A program made the position numbers and the translations under genes. The notes under the pieces were generated by a model. That model was not told the origin of the DNA and made no database searches. It saw nothing but the letters and a program-made list of their open reading frames with translations. From Rhynochetos jubatus (lineage: Eukaryota > Chordata > Aves > Eurypygiformes > Rhynochetidae), in contig CM050648.1 of assembly GCA_027574665.1 (NCBI GenBank), positions 44,115,700 to 44,179,699 of the forward strand: DNA of 64,000 nt. Reading direction: 5' to 3'. Below are positions 1 to 11,264 of the stretch, piece by piece. Position 1 is the stretch's first letter; every line of letters starts with the position of its first letter.

Positions 1-3000
1 CTGTGCTGTTCATCGAATTATTCCATAAAACCTTTCCCTGCGGTATGCTTTTTAACATTTGAATGTTGTGAAGTATCATCACATTAGGTGTCTGTCCAAC
101 ATATGGTAATTGCAGTCAGCTCTGCATGTAATGTCCTCATTTCTAGGGAGCTAATAAAGTTAATTATTCAAAATCATCAAGTATACCATTAGCATTTTAG
201 ATGGCCTGATTTTTTCAATCACTTATTTCACTCAACATCCCACATATACCCTTTTAAGATTTCGGCTGCAGAGTGTTATACATTTGCTCCTTAGTTTCCT
301 CTAACAAAAACTTTCATATAATGAAATATTATAGCACAATAATCACTTTCGAACTGTCCACTCATGCATGTATGCAGAACTTATGCTTTCTAATAATGTT
401 CTGGGATTTGTTGGTTTTGTTTTTTTGTTCCCCCCACACTGTCTGTTGTTTTCCATTTAAAATAAAGGCTATATATGATACTTAAATCATGTAGGGATGG
501 CCAAATCTTAGAAATTTAAAAACAAAAAAAGGGAAGAATGTTTATAATTCAGTGCATTGTTGGTCATTATACTCAAATTCATAGACCAAAACGAGGTAAA
601 CGTATAAGACTATACATTTCTTTTTTTGTGAAAATGTATAGTTCTTTGTGACAGGCAACATCTCCTTCATTGCCTATGCCTGTACATAAGACTCTTGGTA
701 CTGAGGGGAAAAACAATAAGTTTGAGCAAGGAAGGTGAAACACTTGCTCTCCAGACTTTTCCTCAGGAGATGGCAAACAGAAGAGACAGGACCAAAGCAA
801 CTTGTTCTAATAAAATCCACCATGTGCTGAGTTTGCTGCTCTCAAACTCCCAGTGTTAAAAACATGAACAACTTAAGGATCAAACCATTTTGCATATAGT
901 ACCATTGTGGAGACCCTATAGTCCAAGGATTTTTGAAATGCATCAAAGAGATTTGATATGTACTATGAGTATCTTTCTATAGTGTTTGTTTTTCCAAAAC
1001 TTGAGATACCTTCCTTCTGTGCTAGAGGATAGGGAGGAAACTGGAACGTGAATGCTTTGTTCTTACTCCAGCTTTTGCCTGACCTGGGCATTTGAATCTG
1101 ATCTGCTTTTGATTCTGCTTAAGCAACAAAAAAGCTGCTCTAACCTGCTTTAGGGATTAGTTTGTCTTTTCAATTCCTTCAGTAAGTAAAAAATATGTAC
1201 ATGTGAGCATGCTGTTTCTCAGAAGGGACCATTCCACTATAACATCCTGCAGAACATTGCCTTGCAGTTCCCTTCCTTGTCTCCATGTTTCATATTTAGA
1301 GTATATTTTCTTGAATGTTTCTGATATAACAAGAGAATTCCCTGCCACTTGCTTGAATTATTTCTGTTTCCTATTCAGGAGGCAGGTATTCCCCTAGTGG
1401 CACTTAAGAAATTATGGGCTTGAATTTTGTTGGCTTGTGGTCTCCAAGCAAAGCCTTAAGAGTGTCAGGAGCCTTCATTTGGTGAGCAAAATGGCTTTTC
1501 TGATTTTCCATTTATTATAACAAAAGGAAAATATGTAAGTAAAAATATTTGGAAAGGTGTTTTTAGCTCCTTTATGGCTCTCATATATTCAGTGAAATTC
1601 AATGAATATTGCTGTAGCAGATGCATGTTCTGCGTATACTTTTAAGGCTGTGTGTTAGTATAGAACTGTGTATCATAATCCATTGGATTTAATGCAATAT
1701 ACTAGAGTAAATGTAGTGACCTACAGGTTAGGAAACTTCTAATAATGAATTCTTTATGTCTTCTTGCCTATAAGAACTTTCAGAAAATTATTTTACTGTC
1801 AGTCCTTGTAACCAAAATGCACATACCTGTAATTGCTTCTTCCCCTAATTAACACTGTGAGAATAGCTTCATTCTGGAGTTATAGCCTTTAGTCACTCTC
1901 CACTCTGAATGTTGTACTTTTATGAGACATGTATAATTACTGTGCAGCAAACTGCCATAATTACCAGGAAATGCAGTATATAGTATTGGTACTCTCAGCA
2001 AACAGAAATAAATACCAGAGTAAAGCATAGCAGAAGTATTTTACGCCTACCAGATAATTTCTCTTCCAAATATCATAGCTGTCAAGTACCTCTTAGGCTT
2101 TATTTGAAAATTCATATGAAAAGACCATTTTGAAAATCCTATGCCACATCCTTAGCAGCTTCAGAGGTAAACATCTACGAGAGAGAAGTGAGAAACAAAT
2201 CAGTGCCAGAAAATGGTTGAGACAGTTCAGGAAACTTCACGTTTCCTCTGGTTCGAGTAGTATGTATTATGGCTTGAGGAAAAGGTTTCATAAACAAAGC
2301 TGTATACAGTTTTCATAGGAACAATTTCTCTGTCTTTTACCCTGCAAGTAAGAGGGAAAAGAAGAAAAAGTTTTGGGCAAAATTTGACAAATATAAATTT
2401 GAATTGTGATCTCAACCCATGCTGAAGACAGAATTATAAGGTCTAAGGCTCTTAACCTTGATTTGGCTTTGTTTTCCTCTAAAAGTTATTTACAATTTAA
2501 TATATTTCAGGTAAAAACAATATGATAGATAGTTGGGCTTTTGGAATGCACTTAAATACCAACCTCATTCAGTTAACCTGAATTGCTCTCCATCATTTTG
2601 TGATTATTTAGTTCACATGAGTGCATTATCCATTCTGATAGCCACAACACAAGAACTCTTGATTTGTTTTTAACATTTTGTGACAATCAGGACCAGGAAT
2701 TGCTGTGTCATCTCTCCTTTTTGGTGTCCTTAGTTTTGAAAGTTAGTGTTGACGTCTCTGAACTTTTATTTCACTCCTTTTTTTTTTAAACAAGAACTCA
2801 TACCCATCTTTGGTAACTGTTTTCTGAGTTAAGAACACTCTAATTCTGCTTGGTAGTCTGTGGTTTGTCTTCCTGCCTGCTAGCAGGAGTAAGTCCTGTT
2901 CCTGTTCTACTGCAGGTCAGAGGCTTAATGACACTCTCTTTCTGTTCGCTTGGTCTCTTCAGGGTATGACGAGGCAGACAATTATATATAGGAAAGCTTT

Positions 3001-3339
3001 GTAAATCTGTCACACATTTTAAAACCAAAAAGAACAATAAAGAAAACTCTGAAAATAACCCCTAAAATAGAATCAGTATGTGAGAATATATCTTCAACAA
3101 GTATTTGAAATATACACAGAGCTGTATTTTGTCTTCCTGTCCTGTATTCACATTTGCTCATGGATTCATAGTTTAGTACTTAGTTGACAAAGCTTTCTTT
3201 CACTAAATAGAGACTTCCCTGGGTAAGACTGGAAAAAATAATTTTTTCCTACCTTCAGCAGCATTCTAATTTGGCTTTGATTTATTGGAGCAATACTAGG
3301 ACTATCTGGGGTGTGTATTAGGCTGAACAAAGTTTTGTT
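1..3339. other. unique AT-rich non-coding DNA
   Basis: No exon, RNA gene or recognisable transposable element was found. Open frames here stay below about 75 codons, overlap on both strands and have no family resemblance. The sequence is AT-rich with short A and T runs. It is probably intergenic or intronic; the sequence alone does not tell which. Confidence 0.6.
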
Positions 3340-3815
3340 TGTGATGGGCTGACCCTGGTCAAAACCAAGCACCCGCACAGCTGCTCACTCACTTCCCTCT
3401 GCAGTGGGACAAGGAGAAAATAGAAGGAAGGCAAGATGAGTTGTGGATCAATATAATGGTGGTTTAGTAGAGAAAGGAAAAGCTGCACACAAGCAAAGCA
3501 AAAAGAAACATTCATTCATTACTTCTCATGGGCAGGACCATATTTAGCCACTCCCAGGAAAGCCAGGCCCCATCATGTACAATGGTTTCTTGGGAAGACA
3601 AACACTGTAACTATTAATGGCCCTGCTTCCTCCTTCTTTCCCCCAGTTTTCTTGCTGAGCACAACATCTAATGGTATGGAATACTGTTTAGGACAATTCA
3701 CATCAGCTGTCCCAGGTGTGTCCCACCCCAATTTCATGTTCATCCCAGCCTACTTGCTGTGGGAAGGTGGGGGCAGAGTGAGAAAAAGAGAAAGTTGTCA
3801 TGCTGTGCAGGCTAT
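3340..3815 (-). mobile_element. old ERVL-type solo LTR, 5'-truncated
   Basis: Read on the minus strand, this matches the order of blocks in a common avian ERVL-type LTR. The + strand starts with TGTGATGGGCTGACCCTGG, the reverse complement of the family's 3' terminus. A block of CCGCACAGCTGCTCACTCAC type follows, then CATTCATTACTTCTCATGGGCAGG without the family's usual insert, an AGGAAAGCCAGGCCCCATCA block near 3550, and CAGCTGTCCCAGGTGTGTCC near 3705. Similarity fades near 3815, before the 5' end, so the copy is truncated. The TATA-like block normally next to the CTGGGGGAAGAAG stretch is degraded. No gag or pol sequence adjoins, so it is a solo or fragmentary LTR. The family was recognised from memory of its block order, not by alignment. 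An open frame at 3652-3933 overlaps it and is not a gene. Confidence 0.75.
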
Positions 3816-4509
3816 TCAACCTTCAATAAAGGCTTGGCATCTTTATGACCAATGGAAGATTCTATGTATGTCTTTGAGCAATATAAACACAATTTATGCC
3901 TTATTTCCAAAGTCAGAGAGGGTTGTTAAGTGACTAAAATATTTGTTAAGGTTTAACTTGTGTTTAAATTTTAAATGAAGTGGAAATCTGGATATTCAAA
4001 TAACTGTTCTTCCTTTGGGAAACTTTCCTGAAGTCAATGACAATGTTTGTTCACAATATTTTTCAGATGTTCTACCTCTAATGGACTCAGGAACAAAGGC
4101 TTTTCCAATTCAATTTTACTAAAAGATTTAGGAATGCAGACATTTATTTGTGAATATTTCCATAATTTCATTTATCATCCTTTTGTATTTCCAGTAAGTG
4201 TGGTATTTTATTCAAGTCTGTGGGAAAAAAAGAATCACTTGAAAATAATACAGCAAAATTCAGTTTCAAGGGCATAAAAATATGTAAATGTGAACATATG
4301 GAAAAAATCATCACTTCATCTAACTCTGTCCTACCTTAATTTCTTTTATTTATCTACAGTCTCTTTTTTTTTTTTCCTGTTATGTGCTACTAATTTACAC
4401 AACAGATCTAACCTGCTTCCATATTCTAGACTAATTTACTTTCTCTCTATGAGCTGAAGTTTCTGTTCAGTCATCCTTTGCTATGGGAAATGCGCCATAC
4501 GAACCGCAA
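3816..4509. other. unique AT-rich DNA
   Basis: No gene or repeat is recognised. The stretch lies between the LTR relic and the next CR1 fragment and contains a T run near 4365-4377. Confidence 0.5.
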
Positions 4510-4770
4510 ATTACAACCCTAGACTTTGGGAGAACATATTTCAGCTTGTTCAGTGCTCTGCTTGGCAGGGTCCCACCAGAGGCTGCCCTGGAGGGCAAAG
4601 GGCCTGGGAGAACTGCTTGATCTTTAAGGGCATCCTCCTCAAGGCACAAGAGCAGCCCCTTCCAATGCAGAGGAAATCAAAACAGCAAGGCAGAGGGCCA
4701 GTGAGAGTGAACATGGGGGTCCTGGTGGAGCTCAAATGCAAAAGAAAGTGCACACAAGGTAGAAGTGGCT
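4510..4770 (+). mobile_element. CR1 LINE fragment (ORF2 linker between endonuclease and RT)
   Basis: This is an island of higher GC in AT-rich DNA. It runs in the same order as the CR1 segment at 56340-56560: an ACTTTGGGAGAACATATTTC-like start, CTGCTTGGCAGGGTCCCACC, GCCCTGGAGGGCAAAGGGCC, TTGATCTTTAAGGGCATCCT, and GCACAAGAGCAGCCCCTTCC. In CR1 this is the part of ORF2 after the APE-type endonuclease and before the reverse transcriptase. Both ends are missing. The frame carries stops and indels, so it is a dead, old copy. Apparent open frames on either strand of this stretch are relics of it. Confidence 0.75.
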
Positions 4771-5129
4771 ATGCGCTACCCTGGAGGAAGAGAGACAAAT
4801 ACACCATTTAGTGAAACATTAGATAACACAGCAAGAATACACTGAATAACAATGTGCTGTTGCCTCTTCTCTCTCTCAGAAGCAGGAAAATTGCTTCCAG
4901 AATATTGTTTGCAACCACCATTGAAAAAAATATTATATTTAATCTTATTAATCAACAGAATGAGGCTCCACAAAAACTAACCACTGTGAATAATCTGGCC
5001 TTATGCCTGTTTGTACTCTGTTCTTCCCTGCATTTTTATTTCATCTACGCTTCCTTTAACAGCTGAAATCTTTCTCTTTGCCAGTGTGTGACTAGCACAT
5101 CCAGCCCAGGACCAAGTTAGCTTAATCAG
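4771..5129. other. unique AT-rich DNA
   Basis: I see no gene or recognisable repeat. Short open frames on both strands have no family features. Confidence 0.5.
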
Positions 5130-5345
5130 AATGCTTAGTATTTATTTAGGGCTTTATATTCTGAAGTAATTTTGCAAACATTAACTAATCTTTAGGCTAT
5201 CTCTGTGAAACAGACATCTAATTATTAACTTAATTTTAGAGATGGGGAAACAGAAAGCAATAAGCTAATAAGTTATCTGGACCACACTGTAACTGAATAA
5301 TAGAGCCAGTAATATAGCTGGGGAAGTCCCCAGTCTCAGTTTCTT
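5130..5345 (+). mobile_element. ancient MIR-like (CORE-type) SINE relic
   Basis: The order of degenerate blocks matches the tail half of the ancient amniote MIR-like SINEs. These are TTTGCAAACATTAACTAATC near 5171, an AT-rich block, GAGATGGGGAAACAG near 5240, AGCTAATAAGTTATCTGGAC where the consensus has a ...AAGT.ACTTGCCCA... type block, CACACTGTAACTGAATAATA, and AGAGCCAGTAATATAGCTGG, ending in CCCAGTCTCAGTTTCTTA. Such copies predate the bird radiation. Divergence is high, so the boundaries are approximate. The alternative is a relic of an L2/L3-type LINE tail that shares this block. The assignment is from memory of the family. Confidence 0.55.
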
Positions 5346-8300
5346 ACTTGGACAATGACTACCTTTGACTCAAAGCAGGGTCCGTCCAATGTTGAAGGCC
5401 AGGGCCAGCGCCAGGACGAAGAGTAATGCAGTGGCTACTCAAAATGTAAGTTTAACAACATGGTAATTGCTCATTAGGACTCTCTTGTAGTATTAAAACC
5501 TAGAATACTTTCTGGAACAATATGAACATAAAATGTCTTTCACTAGATATATCTTCATAGATCAAGCAGAGGCTGCCAACCGTACAGGGTTACGGGAAAC
5601 TGCAAACTTTGTAATTCTTGTCTCTCTACTAGAGATAATTGCTTGGACACTTGAAACCACATACTGCCACATTACTGACCACTTGACAAAGAACAAGGAG
5701 AACATATAACCTAATTCCTTGAAATATTTTTTGTAAATAGTGAACAGTAGGTTGAAAATTTATATGTATTTAATTATATATTAGGATATCCATGGAACTG
5801 TAGCAGAGGCACTAGTTGAAATTTGATACCACACCTGTTTCTGGCTCAGATTTTGTTCTTAAGATAATGATAGCCAAAAAGACATGGCTGAAAATATAGT
5901 GTAAGTTATTTTAATTTTTGGAATGAATTTTGGTTCTTCATAGATGGTTTACTCTGAAAAGAATATGTTTGATTTTTGTCACCTAATTAAAAAAAAATCA
6001 GTAATTTAATTTCAAATAATAATTATCAAAGAATCCAGCAAGAATTGACATTAATTATATTATTTAAAATTGAGAATCTTGTTATTAAAATTAACGTGAG
6101 GAGACATTGTCCACATTCTGACAGAAGCTATGTTTTTCTGTTGTCTATGTATATGTCTTTTGACTTAAGCTACTTGACACAAGAACAATTAATCTTATCA
6201 GTAGTATAAGTGAAACCACAATCTTGCTCTTATTTTTCAATCCTTATAGAAAAAATGAGATTTGGTTGATCTGCGTTCATAAATCAATTAATTTATTAAT
6301 GAAAATGCACAATTTCCTGGTTTTGGTTTGTTGGGTTTTGTTTGTTTGTTTGTATTTTCCTAGGAAGCCTGTTTCCTCAGGTAATGAAAAGGTGTTATAA
6401 AACTGTCAAGAAAGATGTTTTTAATATTATTTTAAGGATAAATTCTAGCATGAACTGCAGTAGTTGCAGGAATAGTAGGCAAAGAAGTAAGCATGCCTCA
6501 ATGGTCTATTTTAATGACAGGCTTTTAGGTTCTAAGTGTGGACAAACCCATTGTAAAACAACTATTGATAGATACAGGTTTTCTGATACTTTTTATTTTA
6601 AAAATTTTTCAGTTTCCTTTATCAATTTTTATGTTTTCCCCATATATTATTTCTATTTTATTGAATAGATCCTATAATTTACTGTTGACTTGAATTTCTG
6701 TTGTGTTTTGCCTTCTGTGCTCACTAGAAAATCAGCACTCTAGCTAAGCTTTGGTCCCACTTAGTGTGCATCTTATTAATTTGATTTTGTTTGGTTTGTT
6801 TGTTTTGACAAATGAACAGATAACCTTCCAGTGTTTTACACATTTTCTCTTTCTTAACAAGGAAATTACAGACAGAAGGAGGATCTGAATGCATGAAAAT
6901 GCACTATTCCTGCAGCTCATTTTGATTTCAGTCATGAAAATAATGTTTATCTCAATCAGTATTTAACTCTTACTTATTATCTACTATTGAAAGATTAAGT
7001 AAAAAAAAAAAAATTAAAATAATGTGATGTCTTTGATGGAAAATTGCTTTTTATTCACTTAATGTAAAAAGTTTTGTTAAAACCCCCTTGTATTAAAAAA
7101 CTAAAGTAAATGTAAGTGTTGTATGATTTATGTAATGCTTGCCAAAGTGAATACTGATTATGGCTTATTTGAAATAAAATCAATCAGTCAAATCTCTGGT
7201 CTTTGGTCAAATCAAGTCTTTGATTCAAAGGCGGAGGAAAAAGAACTTTGAGACCTCTTTAAATATGGAGTTTAAAAAACTTGACACAGTCTCTATAATC
7301 TTTGCAGAATGTTTCACTGCAAATTTTACTCCCATTATAGATAAAACCCACACTATTATTCCTCTGGTTATTGAATCATGGGAGAATAATATTCATCCTT
7401 ACTGTTATAGTGCAATAGCCAATTTTGAGGAATGTAAAGAGGAAACTGTAAGTGGTGAATGTTAGTAGTTATTCTTTGTTTTCCCATTAGACTCAGAAAA
7501 ATCTACAAAGAATGTTGGCAAGCTAAATCAATGGAACCAAAGTACTATTGAATAGTCTCATAGTCAAAGGACAACTCGTGAAGCAGTCCTTTGGGGAATT
7601 AAAAATTGATACATACTGATGCAGAGCACTACAAATATTGTGCTAGCAGCTTTGAAATATATTTGAAATAGACTGTGGTCTTGTCAGTTCAATACTTGGT
7701 CTGTGGGATAGAAATATTTTTTATTCTTATTTTAACAAGAAGTACCTTTAATCAAAAGTTTCTCGTTAGTGTCATAAAATTGAAAAACTCACGTTACTGA
7801 AAGAGCCATGGCAGCCTAATGATGTGAGGGTGTGTTTGTTGGCTGAGGGTAGAGAATAACATAAAAATATTGTGAGGTTAGGAACCACACAGGACAAAGT
7901 TATCAAAAAATAATTCAGAGAAATGCTTGAGAAATAATTCAGAGAAATGCATATTTTTGGGAATATGACTTGAGGTTTTTTGCTCCTGGTCTCACGTTTA
8001 CTGACTGAAGTTAATAGGTTTAGGATAAGTTTGTATCATTTGTTGTAAAAGCAAGACTAATTTTTTTTCTTTAACAATGTAGTTAAACCATTTCCAAGAA
8101 AACTTTATAATCAAAATTTCATATAGTTTTAGTGTCTTATTTTATTTATTTATTTTGGGATGAGAGCTTATACATGCTCAGTGTATAAGACAGTGATTCA
8201 TGTATGTACAAAAATGCATCTACCCTTCTTCCTCATTGTACTTTTACATTAGAGTAACATTTCAGATATGTTTCATGTGTGTTTATTAATTATGCTTCCA

Positions 8301-10374
8301 GATGGATTTAAACCCCAAGTGCAGGTGCACGCTATGGGTGCTTTAACGGTATTTTTCTTGTTATTATGACAGCCAGACTTAACAGCCTACTAACACAACA
8401 GATTAGTTCCTCTACTTAGAAAGCAAAATGATGTGCATGATTTCACAGCTACCAGCAACACGACCCTTCATAAAAACTGGTTTTGTTCCAGGTACCTACA
8501 TGTAGATACTTACACATGGAGATCTCCCTCTTCCATGTTTGTCTTTCTCTGCCTGTATGTAAATAACAATATAGATTCATACACACGTCAAACACATATA
8601 CTTATGCTGCTTGTATTTAATGAAACAGCTTTGCACAATCTTGGAACTGATTTAAATAAACTTGTAAGCAGCATTTGCTCTACACAGTTGAGTAATACTG
8701 TCGTTAGACTCTCTGCATCCCTGTTGATTTCTGATAAATTTTTAGAAATTGCACAAAACCTATCAATCCTGGTGGTATTTTAGTTCTTTTGTTAATGTAT
8801 GACAAAGTTCGAATGAATTGAGCAGGCTTTTATAGTCAAAACCTATCAATGGTTTTGCAAAAATTCTCTATGGCATACACCAGTGGAAACAGTGCACCGT
8901 AGGTACATTATTATACCTTTCTGCATTTATTATTTTGTAAGGTAAATATGCTGACATAAACATCTATAGATGGTAAAGGAATAGACAACATTGGTGTTTA
9001 TATTAGTATGCTGACAGGTCAAATTCATCAGAAGACTGGATAAGTAATTCTTCAATTTCTTAGAAAACACAGATTAAGAGGTTAGTTTTCCTTCAACCAG
9101 GTGGACACTTAACTAACAGTGTTTTCCTACTAATATGCTGCTCATCTTGCATGTCAGTTGAAAATTGCAATTTTCATTTAAAATTTAGGGGTAAGAGGAA
9201 GCATTTTAGTTTCTGTCATTTTGCTCATATTACACAGAAGCATTAAGTGAGGGTAGCACAAATGATATTTTGCCATTTTAAAAGGTTAATCAAATATTTT
9301 CAAATAAATTTGATAACAAATAAGAATACTTACACACTTCTGTCATAGATTATTATAGTATCTTAGACCTCATACTATTTAACTACGAGATAATCAGGAG
9401 ATATGTCATGAAAATTGTTGTGGTCAATAAAGCCAAACCTGACATGATTCCATTTATTTGTGCAATCTTTTTAAATGGCAGATGTTCCATAGTAGGGAAG
9501 AGACATTCATTAATTTTATTTTCATTGTGTTAGGTAAGCCCTCAAATGCTTGATCATTTTATATTTTTACCAGTTTTATACAAGTTTTGAAAGCCACAAG
9601 TGTAAACTCCTTGCCCTTCTAATCATGCACATTTTCAGAAATAGTAAAGGAAATAATTCAGAAGCACAATGAGCAGAGAATATAATCATGAACAAATTTT
9701 CTTTTTAAATAATAGGACATGATAAAATATATAGAATCTCACTCCAAGGGAAATCGACCTTTGATTCATTTGGAAACTCTTATTCTCAAAAGGTTTTATA
9801 TTTCATCTGATAAGTAGCACAATCAACACCTTTCTTCTTAGAAAAGCAATCAGATGTAATAACAAAACCCTATGCTGAGAGTTTCCTCTTAAAAGCAGTG
9901 AAATATGCATGACAGCAATACTTTTTGGAACTTCAAACTTTTGATATTTTCATCTGAACAAAATAATTAGTCTTTACTATTTTTTTCAAAGCAGTGGTGT
10001 GTGAAGCTGTTAAAAACTTGTTTTCTTGAATAAAAACATTGGAAACAACACTACTGTCCACCCCTTTTTCATCTGAAATATCTGAAAACAATATTTTCAA
10101 TATAATCTTCAAACTGCATTATAAGTAATGGCTTGGGGCAATACATATTTAGCATCAGACAGTGACTACCACTCTGGTAGTATGGAAGAGATAATGGAAG
10201 GCGAATTCAACTTCGACCATTTCATGTAATCAGAAAGATTTAGGGTGGAATTGAAACGTGGAACCATTCTGAGAAAGAGGTTGTTTGGAGAACAGAAAAC
10301 AAAGGATGCTGTCAATGACATGTGATGGTGTATCTTGCCAAAAAGAATTTTTCAGTAAGAAAATTCAGTACGTA
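5346..10374. other. unique AT-rich non-coding DNA
   Basis: About 5 kb without a supportable gene. It holds a small CpG-bearing patch at 5370-5440, T/G-rich words such as TTTGTTTGTTTG near 6338, an A run at 7001-7013 and a 24-bp tandem duplication at 7908-7950. The longest open frames (about 108-116 codons at 6342 and 8433) show no domain, no signal of selection and no neighbouring exon. I treat them as chance. Confidence 0.6.
7908..7950. repeat. tandem duplication, 24-bp period, two copies
   Basis: The 19-base word AAATAATTCAGAGAAATGC occurs at 7908-7926 and again, identical, at 7932-7950. Five bases separate the copies. This is a simple recent slippage or duplication event. Confidence 0.85.
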
Positions 10375-11264
10375 ATAGCAAGTCTGATGACAACACCAAG
10401 CTGTGTGGTATGGTCAACATGCTGGAGGGAAGGGATGCCATCCAGAGGGACCTTGACAGGCTGGAGAGGTAGGCCTCTGCCAGCTTCATGGAGTTCAGCA
10501 GGGCTAAGTGCAAGGTCCCGCATATGGGTCAGGGTAATCCCAAGCACACGTACAGGCTGGGCAGAGAATGGATTGAGGGCAGCCCTGAGGAGAAGGACTT
10601 GAGGGTACTGGTGGATGGAAAGCTGGACCGAGTCGGCAGTGTGCGTTGGCAGCCCAGAAAGCCAATCATATCCTGGTCTGTGCCCAAAGAAGCATGGCCA
10701 GCAGGTCGAGGGATTGTTCCCCTCTACACAGTTCTCTTGAGACCCCACCTGCAGTACTGCATCCAGCTCTGGGGCCCTCAACATAAAAAGGATATCAACC
10801 CATAAGAGCAAGTCCAGAGAAGGTCATGAAGATGCCCAGAGGGCTGGAGCACCTCTGCTATGGGGACAGGCTGAGAGAGTTGGGCTTGTTCAGTCTGGAG
10901 AAGAGAAGGCTCCAGGGAGACATTATAACACCCTCCAACACTTGAAGGGGGCCTATGAGAAAACTGTAGGGGGACTTTTACATGGGTCTGTAGTGACAGG
11001 ACAGGGGGAAACAGGTTTAAACTGAAAGCGGGGAGATTTAGATTCAATATAAGGAAGAAATTCTTCACGGAGAGGGTGGTGAGGCACTGGAACAGGTTGC
11101 CCAGAGAAGCTGTGGGTGCCCCATCCCTGGCAGTGTCCAAGGCCAGGCTGGATGAGGCTTTGAGCACCCTGGTCTAGTGGAGGGTGTCCGTGCCCATGGC
11201 AGGGGGGTTGGATCTAGATGATCTTTAAGGTCCCTTCCAACCCAAACCATTCAATGATTCTATG
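10375..11264 (+). mobile_element. CR1 LINE, 5'-truncated, with intact 3' end
   Basis: This is the C-terminal part of CR1 ORF2 plus the 3' UTR. The start reads TGATGACAACACCAAGCTG, which encodes the DDNTKL-type end of the RT catalytic block. The RDAIQRDLDRLER-like segment follows. A frame at 10488-10805 carries PEEKDLRVLVD and LLRPHLQYCIQLWGPQ, typical of the CR1 C-terminus. The element continues through GAGAAGAGAAGGCTCCAGGG and CACTGGAACAGGTTGCCCAG to CCTTCCAACCCAAACCATTC and the short octamer tail AATGATTCTATGA. An early stop after DLDRLER and a frame shift show that the copy is dead. The 5' truncation within RT is the usual outcome of incomplete target-primed reverse transcription. The overlapping minus-strand open frames at 10365-11250 are shadows. 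Confidence 0.93.

Noticed and set aside
8433-8783. Plus-strand frame of 116 codons
   Set aside because: No domain or family resemblance, isolated in AT-rich unique DNA, and no splice partners recognised.
10285-11250. Several overlapping frames of 105-148 codons on both strands
   Set aside because: The region is a CR1 element. The + frames are broken ORF2 pieces and the - frames are shadows.
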